In this document: in pieces, positions 1 through 7,855 of the stretch
How the letters are laid out: the number at the start of each line of letters is the position of its first letter
Numbering within the stretch: the first letter of the stretch is position 1
DNA from: Gemmatimonadota bacterium
Lineage (GTDB): Bacteria; Gemmatimonadota; Gemmatimonadetes; Longimicrobiales; Gaopeijiaceae
Reading direction: 5' to 3'
DNA length: 64,000 nt
NCBI GenBank assembly: GCA_029879725.1
Contig: JAOUPR010000005.1
Location: forward strand, 1 to 64,000
Translations under genes and position numbers: made by a program
Notes under the pieces: generated by a model
What the model was told of the DNA's origin: nothing
What the model saw: the letters and a program-made list of their open reading frames with translations, nothing else
Database searches by the model: none

Positions 1-41
1 CCTGGAGTGAGTCCCCGCCGGCGGGTCACGATCCCCGCGAC

Positions 42-74
42 CCGAAATCCATTTCGGACACGCGGGTCCGAAAT
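42..74. promoter_or_regulatory. Overlapping inverted repeats upstream of kinase promoter (operator candidate)
   Basis: ATTTCGGAC (51-59) and GTCCGAAAT (66-74) form a perfect 9-bp inverted repeat with a 6-nt spacer. CCGAAAT (42-48) also pairs with ATTTCGG (51-57), so three copies of one 7-nt half-site lie within 33 nt. The larger repeat is centred about 61 nt upstream of the predicted transcription start, a usual activator position. It could instead be part of a terminator for a gene to the left of the window. Confidence 0.45.
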
Positions 75-88
75 GTCCCGCGCATCCC

Positions 89-117
89 TTGCCTGGTGGG
101 GTCACCGGTGGGATAAT
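89..117 (+). promoter_or_regulatory. Sigma70-like promoter for hybrid sensor kinase
   Basis: TTGCCT (89-94), a 17-bp spacer and GATAAT (112-117) match the -35/-10 pattern, predicting transcription from about 124 and a leader of roughly 37 nt before the ATG at 161. The in-frame TTG at 89 lies inside the -35 box, so it is not the translation start. Confidence 0.6.
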
Positions 118-160
118 CGGTGTTCTCGTGAATGATTGTGCGTCTACGTCGAGGACGGTG

Positions 161-2701
161 ATGTCGGGTCCATCTCCCTCCATCCGAAGCAGGGTCCGAC
201 AGCTGCTGGGGGCGGTCGCCACGGTGATGCTCCTGGTCGTGGCGGTGATGGCCTATGGCGATTCCCGCAACGAATGGCGGCAGGTCGACTCCCAGATGGC
301 CACGCTGGCGCTCGTGGTCGCCGAAGACGTCCAGGACTTCCTGGACGATTCGGAGGCGATCCTGGAGGCCCTGGGCTCCCGGGCGCGCGATTTCATCGCG
401 TCGGGTGAGAGTTGCGGCGTGTGGATCAGGGACGTCCAGGCGCTCATGCCCCGCTTCGCCAATGCCGGGGTGGTGCTTCCGTCCGGGGAGATGGTGTGCT
501 CACCCCTTCTCGGGTCGGGGGAGCGGGTGTCGTACGCGGACCGGCCCTGGTTCCGGCGCACCATGGAGACCGGTCGTTTCACCGCGGGTTCTCCCAGGAA
601 GGGGAGGATCACGGGGAGTTGGTCTCTGGCCCTGGCTGCTCCCATCAAAGGGGAGGATGGCGCGACGGAGGGCGTCGTGGTCCTGGGGATGGACCTGGTC
701 GGGCTGCGGCGTCTCCTGGTGCGCCGCGATCTCCCCGGTGGCGCCGTGGTGACGCTCACCGACCGCGAGTCGACGGTCATTTCGCGCACACGCGATCCGG
801 AGCGGTACATCGGGAGCAAGGCCCCCCGGTCCGCCGGATACGTTCCGCCTCCCGAGGAAGGCGCGGGAGCCCTGGCGTCGGCCGAGTCGTTGGAGGGAGA
901 AGAGTTCGTGTGGGGGGTGGCGGACATCTCCTCCGTGGGGTGGCAGGTCTTCGCCGGCGTCCCGAAGGACCAGATCATGGGACCGGTTCGCCGGTTGGTG
1001 ATGATCTATCTGCTGGTGGCCGCGGTGGGAAGCTTCCTGATCTTCCTGCTCGCCGGAAGGGTCCGGGACGACATCCTGGGCCCCCTGGACGACCTCAGGG
1101 AACGCATCCATGCGTCCCTCATGGACACGAGGGCGGAAGTTCCCGAAACGGGGCCGGAAGAAGTCGCCGAGGTGGCTCGCGACTTCAACCGGACCATGCG
1201 GGCGTGGGCCGAGGCCCAGTCCGGCGTGAAGCGCCTGTCCAGCGCGGTGGAGCAGTCCGCGGATCCGGTGATGATCACCGATCGCGGTGGAGCCATCGTG
1301 TACGTCAACCCTGCCTTCCAGTTCGTCACGGGATACTCGGCCGCTGAGGTCAGAGGGAAGAGTCCGAGCGTTCTGAGGTCCGGAGTCCACCCGGGTACCC
1401 TGTACCAGGAGCTGTGGACGACCATCCGGTCCGGCTCCCCGTACCGCGGCGTGTTCACGAACCGACGCAAGGACGGGAGCCTGTATCAGGAGGAGAAGAC
1501 GATCACGCCGGTGTTGGACGAAGCCGGTGAGATCACGCATTTCGTGTCGTCGGGGAGGGACGTGAGTGCCCAGGAGGAGCTCCGGCGGAAGATCCGGGAA
1601 ACGGAGAAGCTGGAGGCGCTCTGGCAGCTCGCCCGAGGAATCGCCCACGACCTGAGGAACGTGGTCACGGTGGTGGGCGGGCACGTGCAACTCCTGGCGC
1701 TGGATCTGGAGGAGGCCGAAGCGTCGTGGGGTCAGGGCAGCCTCCAGGAGATCTCCCGTGGGGTGGAGATGGCCACGGCTCTGGCCGGACAGCTCCTGAC
1801 GTTCAGCGGAACCACGTCCGCGCACGACACGGTGGTGTCCGTCAACGAAGTGCTCGGTGCGCTCGAGTCGTTCCTGACCGGGGTGCTGCCCAAGACCGTC
1901 CGGCTCTCCATGGAGCTGGATGGAGACGTTCCGCCGGTGTGGATGGATCGAAGCCGGCTGGAACAGCTCCTGATGAACCTGGTGGTCAACGCGCGCGACG
2001 CCATGCCCTCCGGAGGAGACATCACCATCCGGACAAGCCGGACCGCCGAGGGACGCGGCGTGGTCATCGAGGTGGTCGATACGGGTGAGGGGATGGACGA
2101 ATCCGTGCGGGAGCGGGTGTTCGACCTCTTCTTCACGACGAAGAAGGAGGGGACCGGACTGGGGTTGGCGACCGCGCACATCGTGGTGAACGAGGCGGGT
2201 GGGACCATCGGCGTGGAGAGCGCGCCCGGACGGGGTACGACGTTCAGCGTCGTGCTCCCGGCCACGGATCGGGTGGCGAAGATCCAGGAGACCGTCGATG
2301 ACTTCACGTCTTCGGATCCGGCGGTCCACCGCATCCTGGTCGTGGACGACGTGGAGGCGTTGGGGCGTCTGGCACGGCGGGTCCTGGAGCGGGAGGGGTA
2401 CTCCGTGGAGGTGGGCGCGTCGGTCCAGGAGGGGCTCACCCTCGCCCGCTCCGCGGGAGACGAGTTCAGCCTCGTATTGACGGATCTGAACCTGCCGGAC
2501 GGGAGAGGCACGGATCTCTACGATGCCCTTCGCGAGAGCCATCCCGGGCTCAGGGTGCTCTTCATGAGCGGCTTCGCGGGTGGCGTGGACGAGTGGGACC
2601 GGATCGTCGAGATGGGACACCCCGTGCTGTCCAAGCCGTTCGCGCCCGCCGATCTGGTGCAGGAGGTCCGCCAGGCCCTCCATGCCCGGGTCACCTCTTG
2701 A
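161..2701 (+). CDS. Hybrid sensor histidine kinase (Cache-HAMP-PAS-HisKA-HATPase-REC)
   Basis: The product (846 aa) is a membrane sensor kinase that should autophosphorylate and pass phosphate to its own receiver. Visible order: a membrane segment near 12-32; a periplasmic Cache-like sensor to about 270; a second membrane segment near 275-300; a HAMP-like linker; PAS from about 361; HisKA with AHDLRN (His496); HATPase boxes NLVVNARDAM, DTGEGMD and TGLGLA; then a receiver with ILVVDD and phospho-acceptor Asp775 in LTDLNLPD. The ATG at 161 is chosen because GAGG lies 6 nt upstream and the promoter overlaps the longer open frame. It has no separate output domain, so the receiver may feed another protein. 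The ligand is unknown. Confidence 0.88.
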   Translation: MSGPSPSIRSRVRQLLGAVATVMLLVVAVMAYGDSRNEWRQVDSQMATLALVVAEDVQDFLDDSEAILEALGSRARDFIASGESCGVWIRDVQALMPRFANAGVVLPSGEMVCSPLLGSGERVSYADRPWFRRTMETGRFTAGSPRKGRITGSWSLALAAPIKGEDGATEGVVVLGMDLVGLRRLLVRRDLPGGAVVTLTDRESTVISRTRDPERYIGSKAPRSAGYVPPPEEGAGALASAESLEGEEFVWGVADISSVGWQVFAGVPKDQIMGPVRRLVMIYLLVAAVGSFLIFLLAGRVRDDILGPLDDLRERIHASLMDTRAEVPETGPEEVAEVARDFNRTMRAWAEAQSGVKRLSSAVEQSADPVMITDRGGAIVYVNPAFQFVTGYSAAEVRGKSPSVLRSGVHPGTLYQELWTTIRSGSPYRGVFTNRRKDGSLYQEEKTITPVLDEAGEITHFVSSGRDVSAQEELRRKIRETEKLEALWQLARGIAHDLRNVVTVVGGHVQLLALDLEEAEASWGQGSLQEISRGVEMATALAGQLLTFSGTTSAHDTVVSVNEVLGALESFLTGVLPKTVRLSMELDGDVPPVWMDRSRLEQLLMNLVVNARDAMPSGGDITIRTSRTAEGRGVVIEVVDTGEGMDESVRERVFDLFFTTKKEGTGLGLATAHIVVNEAGGTIGVESAPGRGTTFSVVLPATDRVAKIQETVDDFTSSDPAVHRILVVDDVEALGRLARRVLEREGYSVEVGASVQEGLTLARSAGDEFSLVLTDLNLPDGRGTDLYDALRESHPGLRVLFMSGFAGGVDEWDRIVEMGHPVLSKPFAPADLVQEVRQALHARVTS

Positions 2702-2762
2702 CCGGAACCTCCCGACAGCGTCGTTTGCGGAGTATTCCGTCCCACCCACGCCGGTCGTGTGC

Positions 2763-3983
2763 ATGAGCCTGAAGAAGAACTACGCGGGATACGAGTCGTA
2801 CTCCTATCTGGACGCCGACTCGGACTTCAAGACCTTTCCGCTGGCGGACGAGCTGGAGCGGGTACACCCCTTTCGCGTTCCCCTCACCGACGAGGAGGAG
2901 GGCCGTACGCGCGAGCTCATCGAACGGTTCGTCTTCGTGTCGCTCCACGAACACCTGGGGGTCTTTCCCGACCGCATCGAGGACACGCCCGAGTACGTGC
3001 GGCACGGGAGGATGTCGACGGCGTTCAAGGGCCTGGCCGCCTCCCATTGGGACTGCGTCTTCGACAACCTCATGGACGGGATCTGCACGATCCACTCCCG
3101 ATCGGGATGGCAGTGGGACGACGTGCTCCACGACCTGGGGATGAGGATGTGCGACCTGGCGCACCAGGACTTCCTCGTCCACTGCCGGCGCGTGGAGGAC
3201 ATCCTGCGGGCGCATGACGAAGGGAGGATCGCCTGGGTGGCCTCCATGGAGGGCGCGGCCATGATCGAGCACGAGGTCGACCGCATCGACCTCCTGTACG
3301 GGTTCGGCGTCCGCGCGCTGGGGATCACCTACTCCGAGTCCAACGCCCTGGGGAACGGGCTCAAGGAACGTCGGGACGGGGGGCTCACCGCCTTCGGGCG
3401 CCGGGCCGTGGAGCGCATGAACAAGGTGGGGATGCTCATCGACTGCTCCCACTGCGGCGACCAGACCACCCTCGACACCATCGAGTGGAGCGAGAAGCCC
3501 ATCGTCCTCTCCCACATCGGTGCCCGTGCCCTGTGGGAGTCCAACCGTCTGGCGCCCGACGAGGTGCTCGAGGCCTGTGCCGCCAAGGGGGGAGTGATCG
3601 GGATCGAGGCCGCCCCCCACACGACACTCACCTGGGATCGGCGCACCCACGACCTCGACGCCTTCATGGAGCACTTCGAGTATGTGAAGAGCCTGGTGGG
3701 GATCGACCACGTGGGGTTCGGTCCGGACACTCTGTACGGCGATCACGTGGGACTGCACCGCGTGTACTCGGCCAACCTCTCCCTCAAGGAGTCGCGGGGG
3801 AGCGGGAAGACGGGGCGAGACCAGTCCCACGAGCCCGTGGAGTACGTGAAAGGGCTGGAGAACCCCACCGAGGGCTCGTACAACATCGTCCGCTGGCTGG
3901 TGAAGCACGGGTACTCCGACGAGGACATCGAGAAGGCGATGGGAGGGAACGCCCTGCGGCTCCTGAGGGAAGTCTGGGGATGA
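2763..3983 (+). CDS. Membrane dipeptidase family protein (peptidase M19)
   Basis: This 406-aa protein fits the M19 zinc dipeptidase family, which cleaves dipeptides, including D-amino-acid containing ones. Visible metal-site elements are Glu163 in ASMEG, His230 in DCSH, His251 in LSHIGAR and a later Asp in GFGPDT. The usual N-terminal His-x-Asp appears as His-x-His (His62/His64, SLHEHLG). There is no obvious signal peptide, so it is probably cytoplasmic. Its stop overlaps the next start as ATGA, the first of four such couplings running to a symporter and an M28 peptidase, which suggests it works on imported or recycled peptides. Substrate is not determined. Confidence 0.8.
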   Translation: MSLKKNYAGYESYSYLDADSDFKTFPLADELERVHPFRVPLTDEEEGRTRELIERFVFVSLHEHLGVFPDRIEDTPEYVRHGRMSTAFKGLAASHWDCVFDNLMDGICTIHSRSGWQWDDVLHDLGMRMCDLAHQDFLVHCRRVEDILRAHDEGRIAWVASMEGAAMIEHEVDRIDLLYGFGVRALGITYSESNALGNGLKERRDGGLTAFGRRAVERMNKVGMLIDCSHCGDQTTLDTIEWSEKPIVLSHIGARALWESNRLAPDEVLEACAAKGGVIGIEAAPHTTLTWDRRTHDLDAFMEHFEYVKSLVGIDHVGFGPDTLYGDHVGLHRVYSANLSLKESRGSGKTGRDQSHEPVEYVKGLENPTEGSYNIVRWLVKHGYSDEDIEKAMGGNALRLLREVWG

Positions 3984-4678
3984 CCCGTTTCCGGACGGCA
4001 CTCTTCCTCGCGGCTGCCGTCCTCGCGCCTCCGCGGACTCCCGTGGAGGGGCAGGGGTGGGTCCGGTCCGTGGGGATGGAGGTATCCCTCCTTTCCGGGA
4101 CGGGGGACGCGGTGGTGGAGATGACGTACGACTTCGGTGGGGTCGCGGCCGGTGATCCCGTGCCCTTCCGGATCCTCGCCTTCGCGGGCGCGCAGGTGGA
4201 CACGGTGGAGTTCGGTTGGCGGGATGGAGGGGCGGCCCGATCGGTCCCCCTCGTTCCGGTCCGGGGCGCTCTCGACACCCTGACCATTCCGTGGGACGTC
4301 GGCCCCGAAGGGATCCCCCTGCGGGTACGCTACCATGTCGCCGATGCCGTGGAAGCCGAGGGTGCGGGGATGCTTCGCATCCACCTTCCGGTGCTGGCCC
4401 CGGCATGGCCTCCGCAGGAGGCGGAGCCGGGCCTCTTCCGAGCGCGGGTACCGGTCCCGCCCGAGTGGGTGGTCACCGAGTCCTTCCCGACCTCGCTGTC
4501 GGGGGGAGGCGGGGAGCCGAGCATCACCCTGGCCGTGGTTCCCTCGGTGGTCACACTCCGCGTGCGCATCGGGGACGCGCGTGGGGTCACGCTTCCGCTG
4601 ATCCTGGACGCGGCCGCGCTGGCCGTGCTCCTCGTCTTCGCGGGGTTGGGATGGCGCCACCTGAGGGTGACGGGATGA
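3980..4678 (+). CDS. Unknown exported protein with C-terminal membrane anchor
   Basis: I do not recognise this 232-aa protein. It has an N-terminal signal-like segment (residues about 1-24), a central stretch rich in beta-type sequence with repeated hydrophobic/Gly patterns, a GGGGEP loop, and a C-terminal membrane helix near 205-225 followed by a short basic tail. That topology suggests a mostly periplasmic domain anchored in the inner membrane. It overlaps the M19 gene upstream and the microprotein gene downstream, each as ATGA. Its position between a dipeptidase and a symporter suggests an accessory role in substrate capture or assembly, but this is inference only. Confidence 0.75.
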   Translation: MTRFRTALFLAAAVLAPPRTPVEGQGWVRSVGMEVSLLSGTGDAVVEMTYDFGGVAAGDPVPFRILAFAGAQVDTVEFGWRDGGAARSVPLVPVRGALDTLTIPWDVGPEGIPLRVRYHVADAVEAEGAGMLRIHLPVLAPAWPPQEAEPGLFRARVPVPPEWVVTESFPTSLSGGGGEPSITLAVVPSVVTLRVRIGDARGVTLPLILDAAALAVLLVFAGLGWRHLRVTG

Positions 4679-4773
4679 AGGGGCCGGGCTTCCTGTTCTG
4701 GGGCCTCTTCCTGGCGTGCGGGCTGGTGGTGACGGCGTACGTGGTGTGGATGTGGTGGGAGGAGCGCCGATGA
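4675..4773 (+). CDS. 32-residue membrane microprotein (symporter small accessory protein candidate)
   Basis: A complete small frame of 32 aa begins at an ATGA overlap with the upstream gene and ends in an ATGA overlap with the symporter gene. It encodes one hydrophobic helix (FLFWGLFLACGLVVTAYVVW) followed by MWWEERR, a charged cytoplasmic end. Very small single-helix proteins encoded directly before sodium/solute symporters are known as symporter small accessory proteins. Position, size and double coupling fit that class. Function in assembly or regulation of the transporter is inferred. Confidence 0.7.
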   Translation: MKGPGFLFWGLFLACGLVVTAYVVWMWWEERR

Positions 4774-6212
4774 GCATCCAGGTCACGGTATTCGCGGCCT
4801 ACTTCGTGGTGGTGTTCGCCATCGGGTGGCTCAGCCTGCGCCGTACCCGGACGGAAGAGGACTACTGGATCGCCGGAGGGCGCCTCGGCTGGTTCATCGG
4901 CGGCGCCACGGTGGCGGCCACGCACACCAGCGCGGGAACCTTCGTGGGGACCATCGGCGTGATGTACACCGCCGGATGGTCGTTCGGGTGGGTCCTCCTC
5001 TCCATCCCCCTCGCCTACTGGTTCGTCGCCGCCGTCCTCGCGCCGCGCTTCACGCGGGTGCGCCAGCTCACGCTCCCCGCCTTCATGGAGGACCGGTACT
5101 ACAGCAAGGGAGTGCGGGGGCTCGCCGCGGGGATCGTGCTCATCGCCACCGTGGTGTACATCCAGGCGCAGATCGTGGCGGGGGGGCTCATCGCCAACAT
5201 CGTGTTCGGGGTTCCCACCGAGTGGGGGATGCTGGGATTCACCGGTATCCTCCTGGCGTACACGGTCATCGGAGGGATGATCGCGGTGGTGTACACCGAC
5301 GCATTCCAGCTCGTCGTCATGCTCCTGGGGGTCCTGTTCGCCCTCCCGCTGGCGGTCCGGCAGACGGACGGGTTGGACAACCTCCTCTACCTGGTGGAGT
5401 CGGCGCACCCCATGGTCTTCTCGTGGGGGACGCTTCCCGGGACGCTCCTGTTCACCATGGGGTTGGCGTTCTTCCTGGGATCCATCGCCACCCCGGAGCG
5501 GCTCATCCGCCTGTACGCGATGAAGGACATGAAGACCATCCGGCGGGGGATGCTCTTCGCCCTGGTGGCCATCACCGGGATCAACCTCATCGTCTTCGTC
5601 CTCGCCCTGGCCGCCATCGTCCTCTTTCCGGCGCTCCCCACGGGGGATCTGGCCATGCCCATGGTGGCCACCGCGGTACTTCCGCCCACCCTGGGCGCGG
5701 TGATGCTGGCGGCCATCACCGCGGCCATGATGTCCACCGTGGACTCCCTGCTCATCGTGGCGGGGTCGGCGCTGTCGGTGGACATCTACCAGAACCTCAT
5801 CCACCCCGACGTGACCCCCCGCCGCCGCATGGTCGTCGACCGGATGGGGATCGTGGTGGTGGGGTCCGTGCCCGTGATCCTCCTTCTCAGCGGGGTCGGG
5901 GAGGGGGAGTTGGTCCAATTCATCGTGCTCCTCTTTTCCGCCCTGATGGCCTCGAGCTTCGTGGTCCCGGTGGTGGGAGGGGTCCTGTGGAGGCGCGCCA
6001 CCAAGGAGGGGGCCGCCGCGGCCATGCTGGGAGGAGTGTCCACCACGCTGACGTGGGAGGCGTACGGCCCCGAGCACATCGACCCGGTACTTCCCGGCTT
6101 CCTGGTGTCCGCCGTACTGTGGACCGTGGTGAGCCTCCTCACGCCACCCCCGCCCCGCGGTGCGGTGGATCCGTACTTTTCCGACGCCGTTGCCCAGGAG
6201 ATGGACCCATGA
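4770..6212 (+). CDS. Sodium:solute symporter (SSS family)
   Basis: The product (480 aa) has roughly 13 hydrophobic segments and SSS-family signatures: an N-terminal helix followed by EEDYWIAGGRLGW, the conserved unwound-helix Gly/Ser/Thr stretch ATHTSAGTFVG, and a middle region AYTVIGGMIAVVYTDAFQ typical of the family. It should couple Na+ (or H+) entry to uptake of an organic solute across the inner membrane. The start overlaps the microprotein stop (ATGA), and the stop overlaps the M28 peptidase start. Flanking peptidases hint at amino acid or peptide-related substrates, but SSS substrate specificity cannot be read from sequence. Confidence 0.9.
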   Translation: MSIQVTVFAAYFVVVFAIGWLSLRRTRTEEDYWIAGGRLGWFIGGATVAATHTSAGTFVGTIGVMYTAGWSFGWVLLSIPLAYWFVAAVLAPRFTRVRQLTLPAFMEDRYYSKGVRGLAAGIVLIATVVYIQAQIVAGGLIANIVFGVPTEWGMLGFTGILLAYTVIGGMIAVVYTDAFQLVVMLLGVLFALPLAVRQTDGLDNLLYLVESAHPMVFSWGTLPGTLLFTMGLAFFLGSIATPERLIRLYAMKDMKTIRRGMLFALVAITGINLIVFVLALAAIVLFPALPTGDLAMPMVATAVLPPTLGAVMLAAITAAMMSTVDSLLIVAGSALSVDIYQNLIHPDVTPRRRMVVDRMGIVVVGSVPVILLLSGVGEGELVQFIVLLFSALMASSFVVPVVGGVLWRRATKEGAAAAMLGGVSTTLTWEAYGPEHIDPVLPGFLVSAVLWTVVSLLTPPPPRGAVDPYFSDAVAQEMDP

Positions 6213-7579
6213 GCGTGCGTAGATCATTCCCGGTATTCATGGTCGCGGCCGTGCTCTGCGCCGGCTCCCCGACCGCGGCCGCGACCCAGGTCGTGACGGA
6301 TTCCCACCGCCGTGCGGCGGAGCGGCTCATCGCCGCGGCCACCGCGGACCACGCCGCCTACGAGCGGCTGGCCGAGCTGGTGGACCGTTTCGGACATCGC
6401 CTCTCCGGATCCGCGAGCCTGGAGCAGGCGTTGGACTGGATCCTCGAGGAGATGAAGACCGACGGACTGGAGAACGTGCGGGGAGAGCCCGTGATGGTCC
6501 CGCACTGGGTCCGGGGGGAGGAGTCGCTCACCCTCACGTCGCCTCGGGCGCGCACACTCCCCATGCTGGGACTGGGAGGGAGCATCGGCACCCCCGCAGG
6601 AGGGATTCGCGCCCAGGTCCTGGTGGTGGGAAGCCGTGAGGAGCTCGAGGCGAGGGCGGACGAGGCGCGGGGGCGCATCGTGGTGTTCGACGTGCCGTTC
6701 ACGAACTACGGGGAGACGGTCCAGTACCGGGGGAACGGCGCCGTGTGGGCCGCCCAGGCCGGGGCCGTGGCGAGCCTGGTGCGCTCCGTGGGTCCGGCTT
6801 CGCTCCAGACGCCGCACACCGGTGGGATGCGGTACGACCCCGACGTCCCGAGGATCCCCCACGCCGCCCTCACCGTGGAAGACGCCCAGATGCTCCACCG
6901 CATGCAGGAGCGGGGCGAGCGCATCGAGGTACATCTCTCCATGGAGGCGCAGACCCTTCCCGACGCACCCTCACGGAACGTCGTCGCCGAGATCGTGGGC
7001 TCCGAGTTCCCCGACGAGGTGGTGGTTCTGGGGGGGCACAGCGACTCGTGGGACGTCGGCCAGGGAGCCATGGACGACGGCGGCGGGATCGTGGTGGCCT
7101 GGGAGGCGGTGCGGCTCATGAAGGCTCTGGGGCTGCGTCCCCGGCGCACGGTGCGCGTCGTGTTGTGGACCAACGAGGAGAACGGCTTGCGTGGCGGTAC
7201 CCGGTACGCGGAGGACCACGCCGACGAGCGCCACGTCCTGGCCATGGAGTCGGACGGTGGCGTGTTCAAGCCCGCGGGATTCGGGTTCACGGGGTCCGAC
7301 CGTGCGTACGAGATGGTGCGGGAGGTGGGGCGGCTTCTCGACGGAATCGGATCGGGGACCATCACCCGGGGTGGCGGCGGGGCGGACATCGGCCCCCTCA
7401 TGCGGACGGGGGTGCCCGGGATGGGGCTGAGCGTGGACGGGACGAAGTACTTCTGGTACCACCACACCGACGCCGACACCATCGACAAACTGGATCCCGA
7501 CGAGGTGGCGCTCTGCGTGGCCACCATGGCGGTGATGGCGTACGTGGTCGCGGACCTCCCGGAGGCCCTGCCACGCTGA
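6209..7579 (+). CDS. Secreted M28 family metallopeptidase
   Basis: This 456-aa protein has a signal peptide (about residues 1-26, ending AAA) and an M28 zinc aminopeptidase/carboxypeptidase fold with an inserted PA-like domain in the middle. Zinc and catalytic elements are visible: GGHSDSWD (His, Asp), MDDGGG (bridging Asp), TNEENGL (catalytic Glu pair), MESDGG (Asp) and YHHTDADTID (His). It resembles carboxypeptidase Q/PGCP-type enzymes that release amino acids from peptides. It ends the five-gene coupled unit and probably works outside the inner membrane, supplying substrates for the symporter. Confidence 0.87.
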   Translation: MSVRRSFPVFMVAAVLCAGSPTAAATQVVTDSHRRAAERLIAAATADHAAYERLAELVDRFGHRLSGSASLEQALDWILEEMKTDGLENVRGEPVMVPHWVRGEESLTLTSPRARTLPMLGLGGSIGTPAGGIRAQVLVVGSREELEARADEARGRIVVFDVPFTNYGETVQYRGNGAVWAAQAGAVASLVRSVGPASLQTPHTGGMRYDPDVPRIPHAALTVEDAQMLHRMQERGERIEVHLSMEAQTLPDAPSRNVVAEIVGSEFPDEVVVLGGHSDSWDVGQGAMDDGGGIVVAWEAVRLMKALGLRPRRTVRVVLWTNEENGLRGGTRYAEDHADERHVLAMESDGGVFKPAGFGFTGSDRAYEMVREVGRLLDGIGSGTITRGGGGADIGPLMRTGVPGMGLSVDGTKYFWYHHTDADTIDKLDPDEVALCVATMAVMAYVVADLPEALPR

Positions 7580-7855
7580 GGAGGGCAGGGTACGCTCAAG
7601 TTCCGGGCCCGCGCCACCGAGACTCTTGAACAGGCGCCGGCATGGCCTGGTCTCGAAGCGGATCAAAATACAGATAACCGACCGTTATATACGCGTCCGG
7701 CTCTCGATACGGCCTCCGGCTCGAACCCCCGTCCATCTCGCATGGACGGGGGTTCGGCGTATCCGGTCAACGGCGGCGGAGTTCCTCGTCGTCGCGCCTA
7801 CGTGGAGCCGGCGTCTCCACCCTCCCGGGGGCTCGGGAACTCCTTCGACACCCCA
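7580..7855. other. Intergenic region between convergent genes
   Basis: The 276-nt gap between the M28 gene and the amidohydrolase gene, which face each other, holds the perfect hairpin at 7722-7756 and an AT-rich patch near 7665-7692. I see no coding frame with a ribosome site and no tRNA-like fold. Confidence 0.6.
7722..7756. terminator. Perfect 15-bp hairpin between convergent genes
   Basis: Positions 7722-7736 pair exactly with 7742-7756, leaving the loop CTCGC. The stem contains a run of five C paired to five G. It lies between the ends of two convergent genes, so it probably stops transcription from both sides. There is no clear T-run on either side, so the mechanism may not be classic intrinsic termination. 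Confidence 0.6.

Noticed and set aside
89-160. TTG at 89 as the start of the hybrid kinase
   Set aside because: It lies inside a good -35 box, and the ATG at 161 has a ribosome site and follows the predicted transcription start.
500-2764. Long minus-strand frame opposite the hybrid kinase
   Set aside because: Antisense shadow caused by high GC third positions; the plus frame has complete kinase domains.
7660-7760. tRNA gene in the gap after the M28 gene
   Set aside because: The only strong fold is a simple 15-bp hairpin; there is no cloverleaf or T-loop sequence.
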